Below, piece by piece: positions 1-6,382 of a DNA stretch of 7,180 bases. The position numbers and the translations under genes were made by a program. Origin of the DNA: Nitrospirota bacterium (lineage in GTDB: Bacteria > Nitrospirota > UBA9217); assembly GCA_013334545.1 (NCBI GenBank), contig JAAXXJ010000146.1:1-7180 (forward strand), in the 5' to 3' direction. The number at the start of each line of letters is the position of its first letter. The stretch's first letter is position 1. A model generated the notes under the pieces. It was not told the DNA's origin and did not search any database. It was given only the letters and a program-made list of their open reading frames with translations.

Positions 1-2866
1 GATCAAGTCCATATTCCCGCAATTGCGAGATGCGCGATACCAGCACCAGACCGTTCAAGACCGCAACGCCAAAAAGAACGATAAATCCAACTGACGCTGG
101 CACGGACAAATATTGCCCGGACAGATAGAGAGAGAAGACTCCGCCGATGAGTGCAAATGGCAGGTTGGAAATAACCAGCAGTGACAGACTGACCGATCTG
201 AACGACAGATACAGGAGAAGCATGATCAGCCCTATGGCGGCAGGTCCGATGATCATCAGTTTGGTCATCGCCCGCTGCTGGTTCTCAAATTGCCCACCCC
301 ACGTAAGATAATAGCCGGCCGGCAGTTTGACCTGAGCGCTGATCTTCTGTTTTGCTTCGGCAACAAAGCTGCCGATATCCCGGCCTGTGATGTTCAGTTC
401 AATGCCGATTCGGCGCATCCCGTCCTGGCGACTGATCTGGACAGGCCCTTCGATCATCTTCACTTCAGCCAGCTGTTCGAGTGGAATATTGATGCCAGTT
501 TTCGTGGTGATCATCAGGTTCTTGATTGCTTCCAGGGAATTGCGCTTCTCCTCCGGCAAGCGCACAGTGATGGGGAAGTTGCGGTTTTCCTCGTACAGTT
601 GCGATGCCGCCTTGCCGGCTACGGCAATCTCGATCACCTTCTGTACTTCACTAATGTTCAAACCATAGCGGGCGATCTTCGAACGGTCAATATTGACGGT
701 CAGGTAGGGCTGCCCCGAAACTTTTTCCGCATTCATATCGGTACCGCCTCTGATCGTGGAAAGCACCTTGGCGATCTTCGCCGATTTTTCGCTGAGCACA
801 TTAATTTCCTCGCCAAAGAGCTTGAGAATCAGCTGCGCCCGGGTACCTGCCACCAGTTCGTCGATGCGGCACTGGATCGGCTGGCTGAATCCGAAGGTGA
901 TCCCCGCGATCGACTCCAGCGATTTCCGCATCTTATTGGTCAGCTCTTCTTTTGATATGTCCCGCTTCCATTCGCTCTTCGGTTTGAAGATTCCCACGTA
1001 GCCGGTCTTGTCCGTGCCCCGGGTGTCCAGGGCGACGCCGGTCTGTCCGATTCGTCCCACGATGGTATCCAGCTCCGGGAACTGCTTCAGCTTTTCAGCA
1101 GCCTGCAGATTCACCTCCATTGCTTTTGCAAGGGAAACTCCGGGAAGCATGGACACATCCATATCGAAAGCGCCTTCATCCATGATGGGGATGAATTCCG
1201 TCCCCAGCCGGGTCACCAGAAAGAGCGAAGCGACCAGGAGAACTCCCGCTATGCTCAACACCACCTGTTTCCTGTTCATGGCGTAGTCGAGCAGCGGCAG
1301 ATAGAGCCTGTTCGCATGCCGCATGATAAAGCTATCTTTTTCCGGGTGCGGTTTCAGGAACAGGATACAGAGTGCCGGTATGACGAATACCGAGAGGAAC
1401 AGCGAGGCGAGCAGGGCAATGGCGACCGTGATCGCTAATGGCCCGAACATCTTTCCTTCGATCCCTTCCAGCGAAAGGATAGGGATGAAGGTGAGCGCAA
1501 TGATCAGTTCTCCGAAGATGCTCGGCTTTCTGACCTCCATGACCGCTCTGAGCACCGTAGATATTTTGGGGTGTCGTGCCCCCTCGTCACTCAGATGCCG
1601 CTGGACGTTTTCGACCTGGATAGTGGCGGTGTCGATGATCATTCCTATGGATATGGCCAGCCCCCCGAGAGACATCAGGTTTGCGCTGATCCCCGTGAGC
1701 TTCATGACTATGAACGTTGTCAGGAGAGACAACGGTAATGCGATGAGAACCACCATACTGCCCCGGATGCTGTTCAGCAGCAGATAGAGCACGATCAGGA
1801 CCAGCAGGGAACCCTCGATCAGCACCTTGTTTACGGTACTGACGCTAGTTTTCACAATATCGCTTCTGTCGTAATAGGGGACGATCCTGATCCCATCCGG
1901 GAGCACGTTGTTCTCGTTGATCTCCTTGACCTTTTCCGCGACCCGCCTCACCACGTCGCGGCTGTTCTCGCCGCGCAGCATCATGACGATGCCGCCGACA
2001 CATTCATCCTTGCCGTTCTTTATGGCGGCGCCCATGCGGACAGCCTCGCCGATCTTGACCTGTGCTACGTCGCGAATAGAGGTCGGCGTTCCACCCGCCG
2101 ATCTCAGAACGATGTTCTCGATGTCTTTTACATCCTTTATCAGACCTACTCCGCGGACAATGAACTGGTCCGCGCCCCGTTCAAGCAGGTTCCCGCCGAC
2201 GTTCTCATTGTTATTTCCGATCGCCGAAAACACCTCTTCCACAGTCACGCGGTGCTGCAACAATTTTTCAGGCGACACGACCACCTGGTACTGCTTGAAG
2301 TAACCGCCGAAGGAGTTGATCTCGTTCACTCCGGCAACGCTCTTCAACTGCGGCGTGACGATCCACTCCTGAATGGTCCTCAGGTTGGCCAGATAAGCGA
2401 TCCTCCGCTGCGGGTCATCCGGCATTGAGCCTTCAAGGGTATATTGATAGATCTCCCCCATGGCCGTGCCTATAGGCCCCATGGCGACCTCGACCCCCTT
2501 CGGGACCTTTTCCCGCGCCTCCGCGAGCCGTTCGAATACCAGCTGTCTGGCAAAATAAATATCAACATCATCCTTGAAAACGATCGTCACGATCGAGAGC
2601 CCGAACTTCGTGACCGAACGCATCTGCTCGATATCGGGCAGGCCGCGCATTGCCATCTCGATCGGGTAGGTTACATTCCGTTCGATCTCTATTGCCGATA
2701 GCCCGTCCGCGTGGCTGATAACTTCGACCTGGATGTTCGTAACGTCCGGAAAAGCGTCTATCGGCAATTTCCAATAAGAGTACAATCCGGTTGCTACGAT
2801 CAGAAGCGAAAGAAAGATGACCATCCCTTTCTGCCTCAGCGTATATTCGATAATTTTTTCCAGCAT
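1..2866 (-). CDS. Heavy-metal efflux RND pump, CzcA/CusA family (3' end beyond window)
   Basis: Inner-membrane proton/metal antiporter, the motor of a tripartite CzcCBA-type exporter. I translated 955 uninterrupted codons from the ATG at 2866-2864 to base 2. Family members are about 1,040 residues, so roughly the last 90, including the final membrane helices, lie outside. TM1 is near residues 14-30 and is followed by the family hallmark LPIDAFPDVTNIQVEV (34-49). The first periplasmic porter region follows, then TM2-6 (about 345-505), the second porter region (about 555-865), and TM8 onward with GVAVLNGLVLV (933-943). The TM4 relay motif at 404-420 reads AISIGMIIDTATIQVEN, keeping Asp412 and Glu419. 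This layout is like CusA, but Ser406 stands where CzcA has its first essential Asp. The substrate-site segment CRIDELVAGTR (666-676) is CzcA-like. The gene is last in the visible operon, 31 bp after czcB. The family is certain; the exact metal is not. Confidence 0.96.
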   Translation of the reverse strand, partial: MLEKIIEYTLRQKGMVIFLSLLIVATGLYSYWKLPIDAFPDVTNIQVEVISHADGLSAIEIERNVTYPIEMAMRGLPDIEQMRSVTKFGLSIVTIVFKDDVDIYFARQLVFERLAEAREKVPKGVEVAMGPIGTAMGEIYQYTLEGSMPDDPQRRIAYLANLRTIQEWIVTPQLKSVAGVNEINSFGGYFKQYQVVVSPEKLLQHRVTVEEVFSAIGNNNENVGGNLLERGADQFIVRGVGLIKDVKDIENIVLRSAGGTPTSIRDVAQVKIGEAVRMGAAIKNGKDECVGGIVMMLRGENSRDVVRRVAEKVKEINENNVLPDGIRIVPYYDRSDIVKTSVSTVNKVLIEGSLLVLIVLYLLLNSIRGSMVVLIALPLSLLTTFIVMKLTGISANLMSLGGLAISIGMIIDTATIQVENVQRHLSDEGARHPKISTVLRAVMEVRKPSIFGELIIALTFIPILSLEGIEGKMFGPLAITVAIALLASLFLSVFVIPALCILFLKPHPEKDSFIMRHANRLYLPLLDYAMNRKQVVLSIAGVLLVASLFLVTRLGTEFIPIMDEGAFDMDVSMLPGVSLAKAMEVNLQAAEKLKQFPELDTIVGRIGQTGVALDTRGTDKTGYVGIFKPKSEWKRDISKEELTNKMRKSLESIAGITFGFSQPIQCRIDELVAGTRAQLILKLFGEEINVLSEKSAKIAKVLSTIRGGTDMNAEKVSGQPYLTVNIDRSKIARYGLNISEVQKVIEIAVAGKAASQLYEENRNFPITVRLPEEKRNSLEAIKNLMITTKTGINIPLEQLAEVKMIEGPVQISRQDGMRRIGIELNITGRDIGSFVAEAKQKISAQVKLPAGYYLTWGGQFENQQRAMTKLMIIGPAAIGLIMLLLYLSFRSVSLSLLVISNLPFALIGGVFSLYLSGQYLSVPASVGFIVLFGVAVLNGLVLVSRISQLREYGLD

Positions 2867-2876
2867 GATGGATGAT

Positions 2877-2881
2877 CTCCT
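2877..2881 (-). promoter_or_regulatory. Ribosome-binding site of the RND pump gene
   Basis: AGGAG on the minus strand, 10 bases before the ATG at 2866. It supports this start over the internal Met15 codon. It lies within the 31-bp gap after czcB, so the pump has its own translation initiation signal. Confidence 0.75.
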
Positions 2882-2897
2882 GCACAGGAAAGGCTAA

Positions 2898-4160
2898 TTA
2901 CTTGCCATGACCATGTTCGTCGACGAGCTCGCCTTTTTTCAGCTCTGACTTGAGAATGAACGCGCCCTTGACGGCAACTGGCTCGCCCTTATTGAGTCCG
3001 CGAATTACCTCCAGACGCTTCCCCAGCGTCCGGCCCACCGCTACCTCACGCATTTCGAACTGCTCCGGACCGGTTTGAATGAAAACATAGTTCTTGGAGC
3101 CGTCGAGAAAGACCGCCTCTTCAGGTATGATGACCGCTTCCTCCGTCTGCATGCCCTTTGCGTCGATAGTCACGGTGGCGAACATGCCCGGTTTCAGGAG
3201 ACGGTTCGCGTTCTCGACTTCCACGCGGGCCTTCACTGTTCGCGACTTTTCATCCATGATCTCGCCGAGATAGGATATAAAGCCCCGAAAGCTCTTCTCT
3301 GCATAGGCCGTTGTCGACACTTTGACGGCGGTCCCCGACTTCACCCGCCCGAGATCTTTCTCGTAGATGTCTATGATCACCCAGAGCCTGGAGAGGTCGG
3401 CAACGGTGAAGAGCGTTTTTTCAGGGCTCACGACTTCACCCTGTGTTGCCGTGCGCTCGATTATCGAACCGCTGATCGGCGATGTCATAGCGATGAGGGG
3501 ATGCTGATTACCGCCCTGCTTGTTTTCGAACTGTTCGACATCAATCCCGAGCAGATGAAACTTCTCTTGCGCAAAGGTGAGGTCCGCCTCTGCCTCGGCC
3601 AGATCCTGTCGCGCCTTGATCACGTCCTTTTCCGGGGATATCTTCTTCGAGAACAAGATTTCCTCGCGCTCAAGGTTCTTTCGCGCGAGTACGGCCCGGC
3701 CTTTCGCCTTCGAATATTCAGCCCATGCCTGCCCCAGTTCGGGGCTGTCGAACCAGGCAAGTGCCTGGCCGGTCTTTACCGCTTCACCCTGGGACGCTAC
3801 AATCTTCACAAGCCGTCCCGAGGAGCGTGCGCTGATCTTCGCCACTCGGTCTCCGTCCAGCTCGATCGCGGCCGTGGCCTCGATAGGGGCAGAGAAAGGT
3901 TCGAGCGCTGCAGCCATAACTTCGACTCCTGATGCCTTTTGCGCTTCTACTGACAGGCGCACAACGGCTGCTTCCTCGCGGGTTTTTTCGTTTTCGTGCT
4001 CCTCCGCATGCTCCTTTATTTCCGTTGATCCGTAAAACGACAGGACCACGACGAGAAGTGCAATCGCACCGGCAGCTATGAGCGCTGATTTCTTGTTGCG
4101 CCGTGCTGTCTCTTCCATAGCTGCCCATTTATTCCGGATCAATTCCTTCATGACATTCAT
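2898..4160 (-). CDS. czcB: Periplasmic adaptor (membrane fusion protein), CzcB/CusB family
   Basis: Adaptor joining the RND pump to the outer-membrane channel, 420 residues with the start chosen here. A short cytoplasmic N-terminus leads into one hydrophobic anchor (residues 26-43), then an acidic, His-containing stretch (H51, H55). The barrel-sandwich (lipoyl-like) half-motif ISARSSGRLVKIVASQGEAV is at 109-128. The coiled-coil hairpin is about 141-200, and the second lipoyl half with SPISGSIIERTATQGEVV is at 227-244. The beta-barrel is about 255-333 and holds RTVKARVEVEN and LLKPGMFATV. The membrane-proximal domain is about 340-408. The C-terminus DEHGHGK may touch metal. The ATG at 4160 overlaps the czcC stop as ATGA and has AGGAGG 9 bases upstream. 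An in-frame ATG at 4190 would add ten residues but lies inside czcC without a better ribosome site. The symbol follows family and operon position; the metal is inferred. Confidence 0.95.
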   Translation of the reverse strand: MNVMKELIRNKWAAMEETARRNKKSALIAAGAIALLVVVLSFYGSTEIKEHAEEHENEKTREEAAVVRLSVEAQKASGVEVMAAALEPFSAPIEATAAIELDGDRVAKISARSSGRLVKIVASQGEAVKTGQALAWFDSPELGQAWAEYSKAKGRAVLARKNLEREEILFSKKISPEKDVIKARQDLAEAEADLTFAQEKFHLLGIDVEQFENKQGGNQHPLIAMTSPISGSIIERTATQGEVVSPEKTLFTVADLSRLWVIIDIYEKDLGRVKSGTAVKVSTTAYAEKSFRGFISYLGEIMDEKSRTVKARVEVENANRLLKPGMFATVTIDAKGMQTEEAVIIPEEAVFLDGSKNYVFIQTGPEQFEMREVAVGRTLGKRLEVIRGLNKGEPVAVKGAFILKSELKKGELVDEHGHGK

Positions 4161-4175
4161 TTCTGGCTTCCTCCT
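4157..4175 (-). promoter_or_regulatory. czcC/czcB translational coupling site (ATGA plus AGGAGG)
   Basis: The czcB start codon (4160-4158) and the czcC stop TGA (4159-4157) share bases as ATGA. A perfect AGGAGG (4175-4170) sits 9 bases upstream of that ATG. This decides the czcB start and suggests that channel and adaptor are made in a fixed ratio. Confidence 0.85.
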
Positions 4176-5383
4176 GTTGCTTTTTCCCATGCGTTCAGCG
4201 CAAGCTGCAGCCGAACCTGCGACTCCAAATAGGCGAACTGGGCGTCAATGGTGTCCTTCTGCGCGAGCCGCACCTCAAAGAACCCGAATTTCCCCTCTTT
4301 GAAGGCTAGGTTCATGAGGCTCAGGTTTTCCATGGCCTTGCCGAGGACATCCTTCTTGAACAGGTTCAGCTCTTCCACCGCTGCTACGAGATTCGCGTGG
4401 GCTTCCTCGATCTCCCGAACCACGATCCTCTCCAGCGACGCCTGTCTGATCAGGGCCTGCCCGGCTTTGGTAGCAGCCTCCTTCCGGTCCGCCTGCTTCC
4501 GGTCGAAGAATGGAAGTGGGAGCGACAGCATTACGCCTGCCTCGTTCAGCCCGGTGTCGCGGTTATAGAAACCCGATACGGTAACGCTCGGAATCGCCTC
4601 GCGACCCGCCAGCTTCATGGCCGCTTTTGCCTGCTGAACGTCTGCGGCGGCGGACTGGACATCAGATCGCTGCGGAGCGTCGGCGTCCCGGATCTTCTCC
4701 CTGTCGGGAATAGCCGGGGTTTCCGATGGAAGCTCGCCTTCAACAGTGAAATCGGCAGATGGTTTCATGCCGAGAACCTCCTGTAGGCCGAGCATCGCTT
4801 CCCGCCGCTCCCGCTCCGCGAGCATGCGATCACGCCTTGCTTTGCCGAGTTCCACATCGGCCAGATTCTGTTCTAGTGCCGAAATATCGCCTGTCTGGAA
4901 CTTAACTGTTGCCGAGGCGACCAGTTCCTCCTGGAGCTTTACCGCTTCCTCTGCCAGGTCTATTTTCCGCTTTGCAGCAAGGGCACGCGCAAAGGCGTCC
5001 TTGACCGCTGCGATAAGGACGCGTTCCCTATCTCGAATGTCCAGGAGCGCCTTCTCCCAACCGCTTCTGGCAGCGTCTACGCGCAGGCCTCGTTGTCCTG
5101 CCAGCTCGAATTCCTGAGATAGTCGTACTTCATAGTTTTTGGCCTTCTCGCCGCCATCTGGCTGCGTATCCTTCCTGGACAGACTTCCCTCGATAACCGG
5201 ATTGCTTCTGAGCAACAACCCGGCTTGATCAAGTCTGCCCTGGGCCGTATCCTTCTCCAACCGGACGGACTGAAGGTCGGGATTGTTTTTAAGCGCCGTG
5301 TCCACCGCTTCGCCGACTGTTATGGCAAAGACCGGCTGCGCAAACAGCAGTAAACTGCAGGCAAAAATAGACATTCGTGTCAT
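4157..5383 (-). CDS. czcC: Outer-membrane channel protein, CzcC family (TolC superfamily)
   Basis: Outer-membrane factor through which the pump expels metal, 408 residues, normal for CzcC. A Sec signal peptide (1-20, ending AQPVFA) is followed by TVGEAVDTALKNNPDL (22-37), the typical opening of the outer-membrane efflux fold. The two repeated OEP units run about 22-205 and 235-400. Recognisable family stretches are LSQEFELAGQRGLR (88-101) and LSLPLPFFDRKQADR (286-300). Long amphipathic helices rich in Ala, Glu, Lys and Arg fill both halves, as in the periplasmic tunnel. There is no lipobox; Cys9 lies in the hydrophobic core of the signal peptide. GAGGAG lies 5 bases before the ATG at 5383, which favours it over Met4. 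The gene is followed without a gap by czcB. The family is clear; the symbol rests on similarity and operon order. Confidence 0.95.
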   Translation of the reverse strand: MTRMSIFACSLLLFAQPVFAITVGEAVDTALKNNPDLQSVRLEKDTAQGRLDQAGLLLRSNPVIEGSLSRKDTQPDGGEKAKNYEVRLSQEFELAGQRGLRVDAARSGWEKALLDIRDRERVLIAAVKDAFARALAAKRKIDLAEEAVKLQEELVASATVKFQTGDISALEQNLADVELGKARRDRMLAERERREAMLGLQEVLGMKPSADFTVEGELPSETPAIPDREKIRDADAPQRSDVQSAAADVQQAKAAMKLAGREAIPSVTVSGFYNRDTGLNEAGVMLSLPLPFFDRKQADRKEAATKAGQALIRQASLERIVVREIEEAHANLVAAVEELNLFKKDVLGKAMENLSLMNLAFKEGKFGFFEVRLAQKDTIDAQFAYLESQVRLQLALNAWEKATGGSQK

Positions 5384-5388
5384 GAGTA

Positions 5389-5394
5389 CTCCTC
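5389..5394 (-). promoter_or_regulatory. Ribosome-binding site of czcC
   Basis: GAGGAG on the minus strand, 5 bases before the ATG at 5383. It is the strongest initiation signal in the operon apart from czcB, and much better than that of the upstream small gene. Confidence 0.8.
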
Positions 5395-5424
5395 ACTTCG
5401 ATTCAATTTATAGGAAAAGGGGCG

Positions 5425-5463
5425 CGAGCGCGCAAACACACACCGCACGACAAAGGTCGCTCG
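5425..5463 (-). other. Possible mRNA hairpin between the small lead gene and czcC
   Basis: In the 114-bp gap, CGAGCG (plus 5425-5430) and CGCTCG (plus 5458-5463) can pair around a 27-base loop. The GC-rich GCGCGAGCGCGC (from 5423) can form an alternative small stem. On the minus strand the inner stem is followed by CCCCTTTTCC, not a clean T-run, so it is at best a weak attenuator or an mRNA stability element. Nothing else is seen in this gap. Confidence 0.25.
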
Positions 5464-5497
5464 GGCACGATGCGGCTCATTGATAACGCTGTGGGGA

Positions 5498-5857
5498 TTA
5501 ATTCTGGGGCGGCTTGTTGATGGAATACGAAGGGTCTGAAAATGCGAGTAGCTTCGCTAGATGGTTCGTGTGGCTGATCATGGACGGAGCGCCGCACCAT
5601 ACGCTGACCATTGCTACAGCGGTGTTGGCGCAAACGGGGCAAAGATCCTGTGCCGTCCCATTCTCTTGCTGCGCGGGATGATCGGCACCAGACGGCAAGC
5701 TATCGCCATCTGAATGATTGACTCCATCCACAACGCGCTGCTGCATATCACGAAGCGGAATGATGTTCGAGCAGTCGTCACACGCAAACGCGTCCAAAAT
5801 AGGTGCGGTAATAACGCTTATCAGAAGAGAGAGGATGAGAAAAGATTTAAATTGCAT
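5498..5857 (-). CDS. Small exported Cys/His-containing protein leading the metal-efflux operon
   Basis: Unnamed, 119 residues from the ATG at 5857. Residues 1-25 are a convincing signal peptide (MQFKSF, hydrophobic core, LDAFA), so it should be periplasmic. Cleavage would expose C26 in CDDC (26-29). A second pair, CPVC, is at 73-76, C88 stands alone, and His residues are at 48, 60, 96 and 99. The middle (47-70) is polar and probably flexible. The tail PSYSINKPPQN (109-119) resembles, from memory, small proteins ahead of czc/cus operons in Geobacter-like bacteria. The position 114 bp before czcC suggests a role with the efflux system, such as metal binding or sensing. That is inference; thiol redox is an alternative because both pairs are CXXC. 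A GTG two codons upstream (5863) is another possible start. Neither has a clear ribosome-binding site, and a stop codon lies seven codons before the GTG. Confidence 0.75.
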   Translation of the reverse strand: MQFKSFLILSLLISVITAPILDAFACDDCSNIIPLRDMQQRVVDGVNHSDGDSLPSGADHPAQQENGTAQDLCPVCANTAVAMVSVWCGAPSMISHTNHLAKLLAFSDPSYSINKPPQN

Positions 5858-5896
5858 GTTCACGAATGGTACGTCATTTTATCGAGCAACGCAAGA

Positions 5897-5906
5897 CCAA
5901 ATTTGG
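5897..5906. promoter_or_regulatory. Palindrome CCAAATTTGG upstream of the efflux operon
   Basis: A perfect 10-bp palindrome about 40 bp upstream of the first gene of the minus-strand operon, where a regulator could bind. I found no convincing -35/-10 pair to go with it. A TAAAAT lies closer to the start codon but lacks a good -35, so the operator role is a guess. Confidence 0.3.
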
Positions 5907-5920
5907 ATCCCTTTACTCCT

Positions 5921-5934
5921 TACCATATGTGGTA
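5921..5934. promoter_or_regulatory. Short inverted repeat TACCA-N4-TGGTA upstream of the efflux operon
   Basis: Five-base arms around TATG, about 65 bp before the lead gene. With the neighbouring CCAAATTTGG it could form an operator region. An AAGGAG on the minus strand overlaps its edge but has no start codon at usable distance. Short palindromes arise often in AT-rich DNA. Confidence 0.2.
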
Positions 5935-5985
5935 TTAAAATTCCAACGATGATAATTTCTAAGTAGGATGGAATTTATCACTGCT

Positions 5986-6058
5986 AGCAATTCAATTCCG
6001 AAATGAGCAATTTAATAGTTTGTCCAATCGCATGAATTACTGCCATTATTAGCAATTC
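5986..6058 (+). repeat. Three AGCAATT repeats in the AT-rich spacer
   Basis: AGCAATT begins at 5986, 6006 and 6051. The outer two share TAGCAATTC and a preceding ACTGC with a few bases inserted between. They sit upstream of the efflux operon and beside the repeat block at 6009-6081. Their function is unknown; they may be binding sites or decayed duplications. Confidence 0.35.
6009..6029 (+). repeat. 21-bp direct repeat, copy 1
   Basis: Matches 6231-6251 at 18 of 21 positions, including the shared core ATAGTTTGT, at an offset of exactly 222 bp. About 40 bp further right is a GATACCCC box, as in copy 2. Copy 1 lacks the tRNA-like 3' end that borders copy 2. Confidence 0.7.
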
Positions 6059-6068
6059 GATTTTTCAA

Positions 6069-6081
6069 GATACCCCGAAAA
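6069..6081 (-). repeat. GGGGTAT box, left side of the integration scar
   Basis: TTTTCGGGGTATC on the minus strand, the same box (with the same TTTTC lead) as the cluster at 6291-6326. It lies beyond the terminator, on the opposite side of the tRNA-like end. Boxes of this kind (GGGGTAT or GGGGGTAT) are arm-type sites of many tRNA-targeting tyrosine recombinases. This role is inferred from sequence form only. Confidence 0.5.
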
Positions 6082-6109
6082 ATGGCCACCTTGTTAAGTG
6101 TTATAATAG

Positions 6110-6142
6110 AAAAAAGAGCTAATTCCTTATTGGAATTAGCTC
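6110..6142 (-). terminator. Intrinsic terminator on the minus strand
   Basis: A perfect 11-bp stem, GAGCTAATTCC (6116-6126) and GGAATTAGCTC (6132-6142), with a 5-base loop. Read on the minus strand it is followed at once by six T. In the plus direction there is no T-run. No minus-strand protein gene ends here. It begins 73 bp after the CCA of the tRNA-like end, so it is best read as the terminator of that RNA gene, left behind by integration. Confidence 0.8.
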
Positions 6143-6214
6143 AAGATCGCGAAAGTCTTAAGGGTTAAGTGCGCGCCGAAGACCAATAAAATCCTGCAAA
6201 TTCAACGTCTTAAA

Positions 6215-6230
6215 TGGTGGAGGCGGCGGT
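6215..6230 (-). other. tRNA/tmRNA 3'-end fragment, probable attachment-site core
   Basis: The minus strand reads ACCGCCGCCTCCACCA: the 3' acceptor strand CGCCTCC, discriminator A and CCA of an RNA gene whose 5' end would begin GGAGGCG or GGGGGCG. The latter would suit tmRNA (ssrA), a frequent integration target. Upstream bases do not restore a T-arm: GAATTACCGC where GAATCCCGC is usual. It is therefore a fragment, not a functional gene. Such 3' ends are the crossover cores of many genomic islands. Whether the source is tRNA or tmRNA cannot be decided here. Confidence 0.6.
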
Positions 6231-6251
6231 AATTCTATAGTTTGTTCAATC
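6231..6251 (+). repeat. 21-bp direct repeat, copy 2
   Basis: Partner of 6009-6029 (18/21 identical). It directly adjoins the tRNA-like end at 6215-6230, so on the minus strand it forms the element-side flank of the presumed crossover core. Confidence 0.7.
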
Positions 6252-6252
6252 C

Positions 6253-6285
6253 CGCGATATTCCAAGCATATTATTTCGCGATATT
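6253..6285 (+). repeat. Direct repeat CGCGATATT, two copies
   Basis: Identical 9-mers at 6253-6261 and 6277-6285, 24 bp apart start to start. They lie between the presumed core and the GGGGTAT cluster, where excision factors or integrase could bind. The role is inferred from position only. Confidence 0.45.
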
Positions 6286-6290
6286 ACAAC

Positions 6291-6326
6291 ATACCCCAAA
6301 TAGATACCCCGAAAATACCCCGAAAA
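6291..6326 (-). repeat. Cluster of three GGGGTAT boxes
   Basis: On the plus strand ATACCCC occurs at 6291-6297, 6304-6310 and 6315-6321, each followed by an A-rich step (CAAATAG, GAAA, GAAAATG). The spacing of 13 and 11 bp is close to one helical turn, as expected for arm-type integrase binding sites. The spacers are far too short for a CRISPR array. Confidence 0.6.
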
Positions 6327-6362
6327 TGCTGGATGTAGTAAGACAGTATTGCATAACATACG

Positions 6363-6382
6363 ACCTCGTTGAACCTCGTTGG
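6363..6382 (+). repeat. Tandem repeat ACCTCGTTG, period 10 bp
   Basis: ACCTCGTTG at 6363-6371 and 6373-6381, one helical turn apart. It may belong to the same recombination-site array as the GGGGTAT boxes, or be a chance slip duplication. A TATAAT on the minus strand (plus 6392-6397) lies just to its right without a good -35 box. The remaining bases up to 6445 show nothing I can name. Confidence 0.4.

Noticed and set aside
290..955. A 221-codon open frame on the plus strand
   Set aside because: It lies wholly antisense to the RND pump gene, whose minus-strand frame is continuous and matches its family throughout. The plus-strand protein has no recognisable domain. The other plus-strand frames over 387-2701 are rejected for the same reason.
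1..2866. Naming the pump cusA (copper/silver)
   Set aside because: Only the TM4 pattern is CusA-like. The methionine positions and the TM11 segment are not, so a metal-specific symbol would overstate the evidence.
2568..2885. Minus-strand frame of 105 codons near the pump start
   Set aside because: It overlaps the first part of the pump gene in another frame. Its own protein is low-complexity and Arg-rich, while the pump frame shows the family hallmark residues.
3075..3932. A 285-codon open frame on the plus strand
   Set aside because: It is antisense to czcB. The frame stays open because of codon bias in the real gene; the composition (many His, Arg, Cys and Leu) is that of a shadow frame.
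4161..4190. Ten-residue N-terminal extension of czcB from the ATG at 4190
   Set aside because: It lies inside czcC and has no good ribosome-binding site. The ATG at 4160 has AGGAGG at 9 bases and the common ATGA coupling.
6215..6300. A complete tRNA gene on the minus strand
   Set aside because: Only the acceptor 3' strand and CCA fit. The bases that should form the T-arm, anticodon arm and 5' acceptor strand do not fold or match.
6291..6326. GGGGTAT boxes as a CRISPR array
   Set aside because: The repeats are 7 bp with spacers of 4-6 bp. CRISPR repeats and spacers are several times longer, and no cas gene is present.
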